36,419 bases of DNA from JAJUFS01 sp964599565. GTDB lineage: Bacteria; Pseudomonadota; Gammaproteobacteria; Natronospirales; JAJUFS01. The stretch is from positions 1 to 36,419 of the forward strand of contig CAZRFE010000018.1 in the NCBI GenBank assembly GCA_964599565.1, given 5' to 3'. The translations under genes and the position numbers were made by a program. This document shows, in pieces, positions 7,790 through 16,080 of the stretch (position 1 is its first letter; each line of letters opens with the position of its first letter). The notes beneath the pieces were generated by a model. It had not been told where the DNA came from and made no database searches. It saw only the letters and a program-made list of their open reading frames with translations.

Positions 7790-9150
7790 CTACGCCGCCA
7801 CGTCGTTCCGGACGGCCCGTCTTCAAGGATGACGCCCTCGCCGATCAGCTGATCGCGAATGCGATCCGCCTCCGCGAAATCTCTCGCCCTGCGCGCGGCG
7901 TTGCGCGCGTCAAGCAACCCCTCGATGCGCGCATCGTCATCCGACGCACCACCGCGCAGATACGCTTCCGGATCCTGCTGCAGCAGCCCGATGATCTCAC
8001 CCAGTTTCTTCAGTTCGCCACGCAACGCAGGCTTGTCCGATTCGTTCGCGATGTTGATGGCATGCGCAAGATCGAACAGGACTGCGATGGCCTGCGGCGT
8101 ATTCAGATCATCATCCATTGCCGCGAAGAAGCGACGCGAGAAATCGCTGTTGCCTGCCGCGCCGATCTCGCCGCGCAAGGCAAGATACAACCTTTCAAGG
8201 CTTCCCTTCGCCTTCTCCAGGTTGTCGTCAGTGTAATTGAGCGGGCTGCGATAATGGCTTGCGATCAGGAAGTAGCGCAGCACTTCCGGGCGATAGTGTT
8301 TCAGCACGTCGCGGATGATGAAGAAGTTGCCGAGCGACTTCGACATCTTCTCGTCATCGATGTTCACGAAACCGTTGTGCATCCAGTACTTCACGAACGG
8401 TGTATCGAATGCACCGCACGTCTGTGCAATCTCGTTCTCGTGATGCGGGAACTTGAGATCCATGCCGCCGCCGTGAATGTCGAACTGCTCGCCGAGATGC
8501 TTCACCGACATCGCAGAGCATTCGATGTGCCAGCCCGGCCTGCCCTTGCCCCACGGTGAATCCCAGCTTGGCTCGCCGGGCTTTGCGGCCTTCCACAGCA
8601 CGAAATCCAGCGGATCCTGCTTCGCCTCATCGACTTCGACGCGCACACCGGCACGCAGGTCTTCGAGCTTCTTGCCGGACAGCCGCCCATAGTCCGCAAA
8701 TTCCGAGACGTCGTAATACACATCACCGTTGCTCGCGGCATATGCCTTGCCGTTTCGGATCAGCGCGTCGATCATCGCGATCATCTCCGCCATGTGTCCC
8801 GTCGCGCGTGGCTCGCGATCGGGACGCAACAGGCCAAGTGCATCGAAATCCTCGTGCATCGCTTTCGTGAAGCGTTCCGTCAACGCCTCGATGGTTTCGC
8901 CATTCTCTGCCGCACGCCGGATGATCTTGTCATCGATGTCGGTGACATTGCGGACGTACTCGAGCGTATAGCCACGCGCGCGCAGGTAGCGCACCACGAG
9001 ATCGAACACCGTGTAGCAACGCGCATGGCCAACGTGGCAGTAGTCATACACCGTGACGCCGCAGACATACATGCGCACCTTTCCTGCCTCGATCGGGCGG
9101 AAGATTTCCTTTTCTCGCGTCAGCGAATTGTGAATGCGAATTTCGTTCAT
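7786..9150 (-). CDS. cysS: Cysteinyl-tRNA synthetase
   Basis: Class I aminoacyl-tRNA synthetase charging tRNA-Cys. The start is the ATG at 9150 (MNEIRIHNSL), giving 454 residues (E. coli 461). Zinc ligands are visible: Cys30 in YVCGVTVYD, the Cys of HIECSAMS, and the His and Glu of FPHHENEIAQ. The HIGH motif is HVGH at 39-42 and KMSKS is at 268-272. The ATG overlaps the gltX TGA (ATGA), so the two synthetases are translationally coupled. Its stop shares the CTAG tetranucleotide with the folD stop. Confidence 0.97.
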   Translation of the reverse strand: MNEIRIHNSLTREKEIFRPIEAGKVRMYVCGVTVYDYCHVGHARCYTVFDLVVRYLRARGYTLEYVRNVTDIDDKIIRRAAENGETIEALTERFTKAMHEDFDALGLLRPDREPRATGHMAEMIAMIDALIRNGKAYAASNGDVYYDVSEFADYGRLSGKKLEDLRAGVRVEVDEAKQDPLDFVLWKAAKPGEPSWDSPWGKGRPGWHIECSAMSVKHLGEQFDIHGGGMDLKFPHHENEIAQTCGAFDTPFVKYWMHNGFVNIDDEKMSKSLGNFFIIRDVLKHYRPEVLRYFLIASHYRSPLNYTDDNLEKAKGSLERLYLALRGEIGAAGNSDFSRRFFAAMDDDLNTPQAIAVLFDLAHAINIANESDKPALRGELKKLGEIIGLLQQDPEAYLRGGASDDDARIEGLLDARNAARRARDFAEADRIRDQLIGEGVILEDGPSGTTWRRS

Positions 9151-10580
9151 CGTTTGCCTGCAATCTCGATGGCATGCGCAAGGCGCACCTGGATTCTTTC
9201 CCTGCCAAGCAGCGTCCACAGCCGTGCCATTTCCGGCCCATGCACGAGCCCTGTCAGCACGGCGCGCAACGGCTTGAACAATGCCTTGCCCTTGCTGCCC
9301 GTCATTTCGCCGATGCGCGCTGCGAAGCTTCGGAAGTCCTCCGCCTGTGGCAGTACGGCCAATGCGCATTCGAACAGCGCCACCGGCGTTTCTCGCAGCA
9401 CGTCTTCGGCTTCCGCGCCAAGATAGTCGTCTGCGTAGACGGCACGCGCGAGCTCGGCTGCATCTTCTGGCATGACGATGTTGTCGCGCACCGCCGCAAC
9501 GAATTCCGCGCGTCCTTCCACAGGAACAAGTGCCTCGATCGCAGACAGCGACGCGTGATCCGAGAGCCAGGCGAGAATCGCGCCGTCATCCAGCCGCTGG
9601 ATGGCTTCCTTCTGCCAGTGATCAAGTTGCGCAGGATCATACTTCGCGGGCGCACGTCCAAAGCGCGCCGCATCGAATTCCGCGCCCAGCGCATCCAGCG
9701 ACTTGAAACCTTCCCCGGCGTACGAATGACCCAGACGCGCAAGATAGTTCGCGAGCGCAAGCGGCAGGAAACCGCGCGCACGCAGATCCGCAAGCCCGAG
9801 GCTGCCGAGCCGCTTGGACAGCGGGCCGCCATCGATGTCGTGCACAAGCGGGAAATGCCCGTAGCGCGGCGACGGCAGATCGAGCGCGCGCTGCAGCAGC
9901 AGCTGTCGCGGCGTATTGGCGAGATGATCCTCGCCGCGCAGCGCATGCGTCACACCCATCAACGCATCGTCCACGGCGTTGGCGAAGAAAAACGACGGCG
10001 ACCCGTCCGCACGACGAATCACGAAATCGCCGATGTCCGATGTCTCGAATCGCTGTTCGCCGCGCACGATGTCATCGAATGAAACTGTCTCGCCGTCGGC
10101 AACGCGAAAACGCAGCGTTGCCTTCTCACCGTTCGCATAACGCATGGCGATTTCACCGGCGTCAAGATGCGCACAGACGCCGGCGTACCGCGGCGGCTTG
10201 CCGGCGGCAAGCTGCGTCTTGCGCGCAACCTTCAGCGCTTCCGGCGAACAGAAGCACGGATATGCCAGGTGCTTCTCTTCAAGCCGCCGGTAATGGCTGT
10301 CGTAGATTTCCTGCCGCTCGGACTGCCGGTACGGTGCGCTCCGCCCTCCGGTATCCGGGCCCTGGCGCCAGTCGAGACCCAGCCAGCGCAGTTCCTCGAA
10401 CATGTCGCGTTCGAATGCCGTGCGCGATCGCTCGCGATCGGTATCCTCGATGCGCAGGATCATTTCTCCGCCCCGCCGCACGGCAAGCAGCCAGTTGAAA
10501 AGCGCGGTGCGCGCATTGCCGATATGCAGCCGGCCGGTGGGCGAAGGCGCGAAACGGGTGACGATTGGCGTGACGGTCAT
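9147..10580 (-). CDS. gltX: Glutamyl-tRNA synthetase, GluRS2-like variant
   Basis: Class I synthetase activating glutamate for tRNA-Glu and, in some lineages, tRNA-Gln. The 477-residue product opens with TRFAPSPTGRLHIGN; the HIGH motif reads HIGN at 19-22. A complete zinc motif Cys109-x-Cys111 ... Cys136-x-His138 has the same spacing as E. coli GluRS. The KMSKS element reads LSKRLGS (254-260), followed by LGLADLRARGFLP. That form recalls alphaproteobacterial and second-copy (GluRS2) enzymes rather than the usual gammaproteobacterial KRHG form. The sequence is clearly GluRS and not GlnRS. It overlaps cysS by 4 nt. Pseudomonads carry glnS at this place. Confidence 0.93.
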   Translation of the reverse strand: MTVTPIVTRFAPSPTGRLHIGNARTALFNWLLAVRRGGEMILRIEDTDRERSRTAFERDMFEELRWLGLDWRQGPDTGGRSAPYRQSERQEIYDSHYRRLEEKHLAYPCFCSPEALKVARKTQLAAGKPPRYAGVCAHLDAGEIAMRYANGEKATLRFRVADGETVSFDDIVRGEQRFETSDIGDFVIRRADGSPSFFFANAVDDALMGVTHALRGEDHLANTPRQLLLQRALDLPSPRYGHFPLVHDIDGGPLSKRLGSLGLADLRARGFLPLALANYLARLGHSYAGEGFKSLDALGAEFDAARFGRAPAKYDPAQLDHWQKEAIQRLDDGAILAWLSDHASLSAIEALVPVEGRAEFVAAVRDNIVMPEDAAELARAVYADDYLGAEAEDVLRETPVALFECALAVLPQAEDFRSFAARIGEMTGSKGKALFKPLRAVLTGLVHGPEMARLWTLLGRERIQVRLAHAIEIAGKR

Positions 10581-10624
10581 GGCGCGTCATGTTACCAGAC
10601 CGGCCCTCGTTGCCGAGCGGTTGT

Positions 10625-10652
10625 TTGCCTCATGGACGCGAGCCGATATGAT
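10625..10652 (+). promoter_or_regulatory. Sigma-70 promoter of ppiA-lpxH
   Basis: TTGCCT (10625-10630), 16 nt, TATGAT (10647-10652). The predicted start is about 30 nt before the ppiA ATG. It lies in the 110-nt divergent gap between gltX and ppiA. Confidence 0.55.
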
Positions 10653-10690
10653 GCGCAAACACCGCCCGGAGACATCAACAAGGAGTGCCC

Positions 10691-11314
10691 ATGAAGAACC
10701 TGCTTGCCTTCCTGCTGCTTGCACTGCTGCCGCATGCCGCAGTTGCCGCAGTTGCCGCCGATGCACCCGCAGCGCCAGTGTTCGTGAAGCTGGCAACGAC
10801 GGATGGCGACATCTTCCTCGAACTCGATCCGGTGAAGGCGCCTGTGACGGTCGCGAACTTCGTCCAGTACGTGAAGGATGGACATTACGACGGCACCATC
10901 TTCCATCGCGTGATTCCCGGCTTCGTCGCGCAGGGCGGCGGTTATACGCCGACGTTCGAGGAGCGTCCGACGCGCGAGCCCATCCAGAACGAATCGAAGA
11001 ACGGGCTTTACAACCTGCGCGGCACCATTGCCATGGCGAGAACGGCCGAGCCGCACACCGCAAGCGCGCAGTGGTACATCAACCTTGTCGACAACGCGCG
11101 GCTGAACGGCGCGGAGTTCAAGTGGGGATACGCCGTGTTCGGCAAGGTCGTGCGCGGCATGAACGTCGTCGATGAAATCGCACTCATCCCGACAGGCCCG
11201 GCCGGCGATTTCAAATCGGATGTGCCGTTCCGGCCCGTCATCGTGAACAAGGCAACCGTCATCGACGCGCTGCCGCCCGTCGACACCGCGGCAACGGAAC
11301 CCGCAGCGAAGTGA
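10691..11314 (+). CDS. ppiA: Periplasmic cyclophilin-type peptidyl-prolyl isomerase
   Basis: Accelerates proline cis/trans isomerisation in exported proteins. The ATG at 10691 is chosen because AAGGAG lies 5 nt upstream; a GTG two codons earlier overlaps that site. The 207-residue product begins with a signal peptide (MKNLLAFLLLALLPHAAVAAVA). The cyclophilin core follows with FHRVIPGFVAQGGG (catalytic Arg), NGLYNLRGTIAMAR, SAQWYINLVDN and YAVFGKVVRGM, closest by eye to E. coli PpiA. Its TGA overlaps the GTG start of lpxH, so LpxH translation is probably coupled to it. Confidence 0.93.
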   Translation: MKNLLAFLLLALLPHAAVAAVAADAPAAPVFVKLATTDGDIFLELDPVKAPVTVANFVQYVKDGHYDGTIFHRVIPGFVAQGGGYTPTFEERPTREPIQNESKNGLYNLRGTIAMARTAEPHTASAQWYINLVDNARLNGAEFKWGYAVFGKVVRGMNVVDEIALIPTGPAGDFKSDVPFRPVIVNKATVIDALPPVDTAATEPAAK

Positions 11315-12057
11315 AACGCGTTCTCTTCATTTCCGATCTTCACCTGGATGCGTCGCGGCCGAAGGCCACCGCGCTGTTCCTGGATTTTCTCAACGACAAC
11401 GCCGGGCGCACGGACGCGCTCTACATACTTGGCGACCTGTTCGAAGCATGGATCGGCGATGACGACATCGATGCGCATCATGCGCGCGTGCAGGATGGCA
11501 TGCGCGCTTTTACGGACAGCGGTGCTGCCGGCTATTTCATGCACGGCAATCGCGATTTTCTCGTCGGCGAGCGATTCGCCCAGCGGACCGGTTTCACGCT
11601 GCTTGATGATCCGATGACGATCGATCTGTTCGGCAACCGGACGCTGCTGATGCATGGCGATACGCTGTGCACCGACGACACCGGCTACCAGTCGTTCCGC
11701 CGCATGGTGCGAGACATCGGCTGGCAGAAGGAATTTCTCGGCCAGCCGCTGGCCGCGCGCCAGGCGTTCGCGGCGCGCGCGCGCGCGGAAAGCAAGGCTG
11801 CGCAGGCGGGGCTTGCGATGGACATCATGGACGTCAATCGCGACGCGGTGAGCAGCGCATTCCTTGAACATGATCTTGCGCGGCTTGTTCACGGCCACAC
11901 GCATCGTCCGGGCGTGCACACCTTCCTGCTCGAAGGCCGGCCCCGGCAGCGCATCGTGCTGGGCGACTGGTACGAGCAAGGCAGCGTGCTCATCGCAACG
12001 CCGGAAGGTCTCAGCCTGATTGAACTCGATATGACGGACGACGCCGCAACGCACTGA
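11311..12057 (+). CDS. lpxH: UDP-2,3-diacylglucosamine hydrolase
   Basis: Releases UMP from UDP-2,3-diacylglucosamine to give lipid X in lipid A synthesis, acting at the inner membrane. The start is GTG at 11311, overlapping the ppiA stop (GTGA). The 248-residue product (E. coli 240) has the calcineurin-like metal ligands Asp9 and His11 (DLHL), Asp42 (LGDLFEAWIGDDD), Asn80 (GNRDF), His115 (MHGD) and the C-terminal HGHTHRP. It ends 9 nt from the convergent miaE stop, with no clear terminator between. Confidence 0.96.
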   Translation: MKRVLFISDLHLDASRPKATALFLDFLNDNAGRTDALYILGDLFEAWIGDDDIDAHHARVQDGMRAFTDSGAAGYFMHGNRDFLVGERFAQRTGFTLLDDPMTIDLFGNRTLLMHGDTLCTDDTGYQSFRRMVRDIGWQKEFLGQPLAARQAFAARARAESKAAQAGLAMDIMDVNRDAVSSAFLEHDLARLVHGHTHRPGVHTFLLEGRPRQRIVLGDWYEQGSVLIATPEGLSLIELDMTDDAATH

Positions 12058-12066
12058 TCCGCCGAC

Positions 12067-12669
12067 TCAGCGTGATGGCGGACCGCTGTGGAAACGCAGC
12101 TCCTTGTCCGACGAGGCGTTGAGTTCCGCCTCGATGTTCCGGAAGAATTCCACGCGTCGTGAAATGTCTTCGCCCGCCGCTTCTTCGGCGAGTTCCAGGT
12201 AGTGCCGGAAATGGCGCGACTCGGATTCGCACAGCCCGAGATAGAAATCCGCAATCTCCCGGTCATCGAGCGCAGGCGCCAGCGCCTGGAAGCGCTCGCA
12301 CGAACGCGCCTCGATGAATGCACCGATGATCAGGATGTCGATGAGCCGCAACGGCTCGTGCGTACGTGCGTGCCTTCGCATGCCGTCCGCGTACCGCGAC
12401 GGCGTCAGGTGCCGGTACGCGATGCCGCGCTTTTCCATGAACTTCAGCACCTGTTCGAAGTGCCGCAGTTCCTCGCGCGCAAGCCGCGACATGCGGTGCA
12501 CGAGCCGCGTCTTCTCGGGATAGCGAAACAACAGGTTCAATGCGGATGACGCTGCCTTCTTCTCGCAGTGCGCGTGATCCACGAGAATCAGCGGCAGGTC
12601 CGTGCGCGCCGCATCCACCCACGCCTGCGGCGTCGGTCCTGCAAGAAATTCTGCAATCTCCGTATTCAT
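12067..12669 (-). CDS. miaE: tRNA-(ms2io6A)-hydroxylase, diiron enzyme
   Basis: Hydroxylates the isopentenyl side chain of ms2i6A37 in tRNAs reading UNN codons. The start at 12669 (MNTEIAEFLAG) gives 200 residues and matches the family N-terminus; an upstream ATG at 12711 would overlap the glycerate kinase end. Ferritin-like diiron ligands are visible as CEKKA (Glu36), REELRHF (Glu67, His70), FIEARSCERF (Glu120) and ESESRHFRHY (Glu150, His153). No Shine-Dalgarno is seen. A TATACT box ends 9 nt before the ATG, so translation may be nearly leaderless. MiaA and MiaB are needed upstream in the pathway but are outside this window. Confidence 0.9.
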   Translation of the reverse strand: MNTEIAEFLAGPTPQAWVDAARTDLPLILVDHAHCEKKAASSALNLLFRYPEKTRLVHRMSRLAREELRHFEQVLKFMEKRGIAYRHLTPSRYADGMRRHARTHEPLRLIDILIIGAFIEARSCERFQALAPALDDREIADFYLGLCESESRHFRHYLELAEEAAGEDISRRVEFFRNIEAELNASSDKELRFHSGPPSR

Positions 12670-12678
12670 GCGGCGCGC

Positions 12679-12684
12679 AGTATA
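12679..12684 (-). promoter_or_regulatory. -10 box (TATACT) just before miaE
   Basis: Minus-strand TATACT (12684-12679) matches 5 of 6 bases of the -10 consensus and ends 9 nt before the miaE ATG. Transcription would start about 2-3 nt before the start codon. The -35 (around ATGAAC, 17 nt upstream) is weak. Confidence 0.35.
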
Positions 12685-12703
12685 ACGGTGAAGCGGTACG
12701 CGT

Positions 12704-13930
12704 TCATGCAAGCTTCAGCGCGATGACGACATCCATGACGTTCGTGCCTGTCGGGCCCGTGTGGACAAGATCGCCGGCCGCTGCGAGCGCGGTGTTGCTG
12801 TCCATGGCTGAAAGGTATTTCTCCGGTTCAAGACCGGCATCGCGAATCCGATGCCACGTGCCGCCATCCACGATCGCGCCGGCATCATGCGTATTGCCGT
12901 CGACGCCATCCGTTCCGAATGAAAGCAGCAGGATGTTCTCGCATTCCGCGATTTCCCGCGCCACGGCCAGCGCGAGATGCTGGTTGCGACCGCCGCGGCC
13001 CGGATGGTCAGGCAGGTGCACGACGGTTTCGCCACCGAACAGATGAACGCCCGGCGCACTGTCGCGCAGACGTTTTCCAATGACGGCGCCGGCGACATCC
13101 GCAGCGCCCGACAACGCTTCGCGCGACAGCACCGTGAAACCGTCCTGCATCGCCGCCGCCTCGATCGCATCCAGCGCGTCGTCGTTGCGCACGATCACGC
13201 AAAGTTCCGCGCGCGATGCCGGCACATCAACGGAAGGCTGCGGCAGATCCGCATGCAGGGCTTCCAGCCAGTGCGGCATCGTCTTCTCCGGCCAGCGCAC
13301 GGCGCGCGGCGACAGCGGACCGGATGCAATGTCCGCCGCATCATCTTCCGGCACGTCGGATGCCAGCAGCCCGAGGACGTCGCGTTGCCCGGCAAGACGC
13401 AGCAGGCCGCCGCGCTTGAGGCGCGAGAAACGCCCGCGCGCGGCATTGATGTCGTGGATGTCGAAACCGCTGCCGAGCAGCCAGCGGTTCATGCGACGAA
13501 GATCATCAAGCGTCATTCCCGGGACGGGCAGTTCCGCGAGCGCGGATCCGCCGCCTGACAACAGCACAAGCAGCGGAAGGTCGTCATTGATTTCCTGCAG
13601 CCAGGTGTCGATCGCCTGCCCCGCAACGAGACTTTCAGCGCCGGGCAGCGGATGGTTCCCGCGAAGCAATTTGCAGTTCGGTGAAAACCTCGTGCCGGAA
13701 ACATCGGGCGCGATCAGCAGCGCACTTGCAATGCGTTCGCCAAGCGCGTGTTCCGCACCGCGCATCATGGCAATCGCAGCCTTGCCGAGCGCGAGTACCG
13801 CAACACGCGGCCAGGAACGGTCGCCGAGCGCATGCGCAACCGCAGGATCCGGATTCACGGCATCGAGGCCCGCGCTCATCCAGCGCAGGAGTTGCGAGCG
13901 GAACTGGCGGGTGTGTTCTTGCATGCGCAT
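12704..13930 (-). CDS. Glycerate 2-kinase, GK-II (DUF4147/MOFRL) family
   Basis: Phosphorylates D-glycerate, in this family usually to 2-phosphoglycerate, linking glyoxylate and hydroxypyruvate metabolism to glycolysis. The 408-residue product shows the family blocks VAVLALGKAAIAMM, GNHPLPG, LLSGGGSALAELP and the SDVPEDDAADIASGP loop, plus a C-terminal MOFRL region (LLSFGTDGVDGNT, then DAGAIVDGG). The length is typical. The start at 13930 has AAGGA about 11 nt upstream; a second ATG at 13924 is possible. It follows purF but is separated by a terminator, so it probably has its own promoter in the 46 nt before it or within the 3' end of purF. Confidence 0.9.
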   Translation of the reverse strand: MRMQEHTRQFRSQLLRWMSAGLDAVNPDPAVAHALGDRSWPRVAVLALGKAAIAMMRGAEHALGERIASALLIAPDVSGTRFSPNCKLLRGNHPLPGAESLVAGQAIDTWLQEINDDLPLLVLLSGGGSALAELPVPGMTLDDLRRMNRWLLGSGFDIHDINAARGRFSRLKRGGLLRLAGQRDVLGLLASDVPEDDAADIASGPLSPRAVRWPEKTMPHWLEALHADLPQPSVDVPASRAELCVIVRNDDALDAIEAAAMQDGFTVLSREALSGAADVAGAVIGKRLRDSAPGVHLFGGETVVHLPDHPGRGGRNQHLALAVAREIAECENILLLSFGTDGVDGNTHDAGAIVDGGTWHRIRDAGLEPEKYLSAMDSNTALAAAGDLVHTGPTGTNVMDVVIALKLA

Positions 13931-13976
13931 CCGATCATGTCCTTCGGATCAGTCTAGCGCCTGCCTCGACAACAGT

Positions 13977-14003
13977 GAAAAAGCCGGTCAGATGACCGGC
14001 TTT
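13977..14003 (-). terminator. Intrinsic terminator of the cvpA-purF unit
   Basis: Minus-strand hairpin with a 10-bp stem (AAAGCCGGTC, 14003-13994, pairing with 13989-13980) and a 4-nt loop. The stem ends in TTT and runs into a total of five T before CAC. It lies 13 nt beyond the purF stop. Confidence 0.8.
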
Positions 14004-14016
14004 CGGGGATGGCGCA

Positions 14017-15513
14017 TCAGGAAGCTTTCGCTCTTCGCTGTCCTTCCTTCTCGGACTTTGCGGTATCCGAACGGCGATTTCTCAGCCGCTCGAGATATTC
14101 CGGCGTGACCGCGCCGGTCACGTATTCACCCGAGAAGCATGACGTATCGAAGATGTGCGGCTCCCTGTCCTTGAAGCGCACGGCGTCTTCAAGGTCATGC
14201 AGGTCCTGGTAGATCAGCCAGTCCGCGCCGATGAGCGCCTGGACTTCCTCGATGCTGCGATCGGCCGCAACGAGTTCGTCCTTCACCGGCATGTCGATAC
14301 CGTAGACATTCGGATGCACGACCGGCGGCGCCGCGGAAGCGAAATACACCTTCTTCGCACCGGCTTCGCGCGCCATCTGGATGATCTGCTGCGAGGTCGT
14401 GCCGCGCACGATGGAATCGTCCACGAGCAGCACGACCTTGTTGCGGAATTCGAGATCGATCGCGTTCAGCTTGCGTTTCACCGAACGCTTGCGCTGGCTC
14501 TGCCCCGGCATGATGAAGGTGCGGCCGATGTAGCGGTTCTTGATGAAGCCTTCGCGATACTTCACGCCGAGCATGTTTGCCATCTGCAGCGCGCTGGTGC
14601 GGCTGGTGTCGGGGATCGGAATCACCACGTCGATGTCGTGATCCGGACGCTCGCGCATGATCTTCTCGGCGAGCTTCTCGCCCATGCGAAGGCGCGCCTT
14701 GTAGACCGAGATGCCGTCGATGATGGAATCCGGCCGCGCGAAATACACGTACTCGAAGATGCACGGCGAGTACTTCGGATCGTCGTGGCACTGCTGCGTG
14801 TGCAGCGTGCCATCGAGTTCGATGAGTACGGCCTCGCCCGGCGCCACGTCGCGCAGGAATTCGAAATCCAGCGCGTCAAGCGCGACGCTTTCGGAGGCGA
14901 GCATGTACTCGGCACCTCTGTCCGTCTCGCGCTTGCCGAGCACGAGCGGGCGAATGCCCCACGGATCGCGGAAACCGACGATGCCGTAACCGTTGAGGAA
15001 CGAAATGCAGGCATAACCCCCGACGCAGCGTGCGTGGACTTCGCGCACCGACTTGAAGACCACATCCGGCGTGAGCTTGTGATCGCCGAACTGGTGCAGG
15101 CCGTGCGCAAACACGTTGAGGATGATCTCGGAATCGGAATCCGTGTTCAGGTGCCGCCGGTCGGTATGAAACAGCATTTCCTTGAGGTCATCGGCATTGA
15201 TGAGATTGCCGTTGTGAACGATGGAAATGCCGAACGGCGAATTCGTGTAGAACGGCTGCGCTTCATCCGGTCCGGACGAACCCGCCGTCGGATAGCGGAC
15301 ATGACCGATGCCGACGTTGCCGACAAGCAGGTCCATGTTGTCCTGCTTGAAGACATCCGCCACCAGGCCGTTGTCCTTGTGAATGTGAACGCGGCCATCC
15401 GCCCACGTCAGGATTCCCGCAGCGTCCTGCCCGCGATGCTGCAGGACCGTCAGCGCGTCGTAGATCGACTGGCTGACGGGTGAGTGACCAACGATTCCGA
15501 CAATTCCGCACAT
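14017..15513 (-). CDS. purF: Amidophosphoribosyltransferase
   Basis: First committed step of purine synthesis: PRPP plus glutamine gives phosphoribosylamine. The ATG at 15513 places Cys2 (MCGIVGIVGHS), the Ntn glutaminase nucleophile freed on Met removal, so the longer upstream open frame is rejected. The 498 residues (E. coli 505) include the PRPP-binding motif VLLVDDSIVRGTTS near residue 362 and the glutaminase blocks HRGQDAAG and GNVGIGHVRYPT. It lies 16 nt downstream of cvpA, the same pairing as in E. coli. I see no PurR-type operator. Confidence 0.98.
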   Translation of the reverse strand: MCGIVGIVGHSPVSQSIYDALTVLQHRGQDAAGILTWADGRVHIHKDNGLVADVFKQDNMDLLVGNVGIGHVRYPTAGSSGPDEAQPFYTNSPFGISIVHNGNLINADDLKEMLFHTDRRHLNTDSDSEIILNVFAHGLHQFGDHKLTPDVVFKSVREVHARCVGGYACISFLNGYGIVGFRDPWGIRPLVLGKRETDRGAEYMLASESVALDALDFEFLRDVAPGEAVLIELDGTLHTQQCHDDPKYSPCIFEYVYFARPDSIIDGISVYKARLRMGEKLAEKIMRERPDHDIDVVIPIPDTSRTSALQMANMLGVKYREGFIKNRYIGRTFIMPGQSQRKRSVKRKLNAIDLEFRNKVVLLVDDSIVRGTTSQQIIQMAREAGAKKVYFASAAPPVVHPNVYGIDMPVKDELVAADRSIEEVQALIGADWLIYQDLHDLEDAVRFKDREPHIFDTSCFSGEYVTGAVTPEYLERLRNRRSDTAKSEKEGQRRAKAS

Positions 15514-15529
15514 CGTGACAGGTACCGGT

Positions 15530-16003
15530 TCAGCGAATGGACTCGGGGAAGAAACCTGCCAGCCAGTTGGCGACAGGTTCGAAATATTCAATGAGCAGCG
15601 ACTGCTCCCACCAGGGATCGCGATCGAGTTTCAGCAGCAGTCCGACGAGCACCAGTGCTGCGACGAGCACCAGTCCGCGCATCAGTCCGAACACGGTGCC
15701 GACCGCGCGATCCGTACCCGTGAGGCCGGTGCGCTCCAGCGCGATCGCGGCGAAGTGGTTCACCAGCGCGCCGACAACAAGCACGATGAAGAACAGCAGC
15801 GCGAAACCCGCGACCAGTTGCAGCGATGGCGTTTCCACCCAGCGCGCGAACCAGCCCGCCGCGTCATCGGAAAAGGCCCAAGCGAGCCAGAACGCGAACA
15901 CCCAGGTTGCGAGCGAGAGCGCCTCGCGCACGAAACCCCGCCACAGGCCGACCAGTGTCGAGAGCAGGATGACGGCAACGAAAACCCAATCGACCCACGC
16001 CAT
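15530..16003 (-). CDS. cvpA: CvpA family inner-membrane protein
   Basis: 157-residue protein with about four transmembrane helices (residues roughly 5-20, 30-45, 64-84, 100-124). In E. coli it is needed for colicin V production and envelope homeostasis; its molecular role is unsettled. The conserved N-terminal region includes VGLWRGFVREALSL. It is the first gene of cvpA-purF and follows an extended -10 promoter in the 77-nt gap after dedD. Confidence 0.93.
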   Translation of the reverse strand: MAWVDWVFVAVILLSTLVGLWRGFVREALSLATWVFAFWLAWAFSDDAAGWFARWVETPSLQLVAGFALLFFIVLVVGALVNHFAAIALERTGLTGTDRAVGTVFGLMRGLVLVAALVLVGLLLKLDRDPWWEQSLLIEYFEPVANWLAGFFPESIR

Positions 16004-16043
16004 GCTTGATGCTCCGCGACCGGTTCAATCATCGAGGGCGCGC

Positions 16044-16052
16044 ATTCTAACA
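16044..16052 (-). promoter_or_regulatory. Extended -10 promoter of cvpA-purF
   Basis: Minus strand TGTTAGAAT (16052-16044): a TGn extension plus TAGAAT, 5 of 6 consensus bases, about 40 nt before the cvpA ATG. No good -35 is visible, which the TGn element can compensate. Confidence 0.5.
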
Positions 16053-16080
16053 GATAGCCGGCCGTTCGTTCCGGCGGCGA

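Noticed and set aside
12058..12082. TCCGCC/GGCGGA inverted repeat between lpxH and miaE as a bidirectional terminator
   Set aside because: Six-bp stem with a 13-nt loop, no T-run on either strand, and half of it lies inside miaE.
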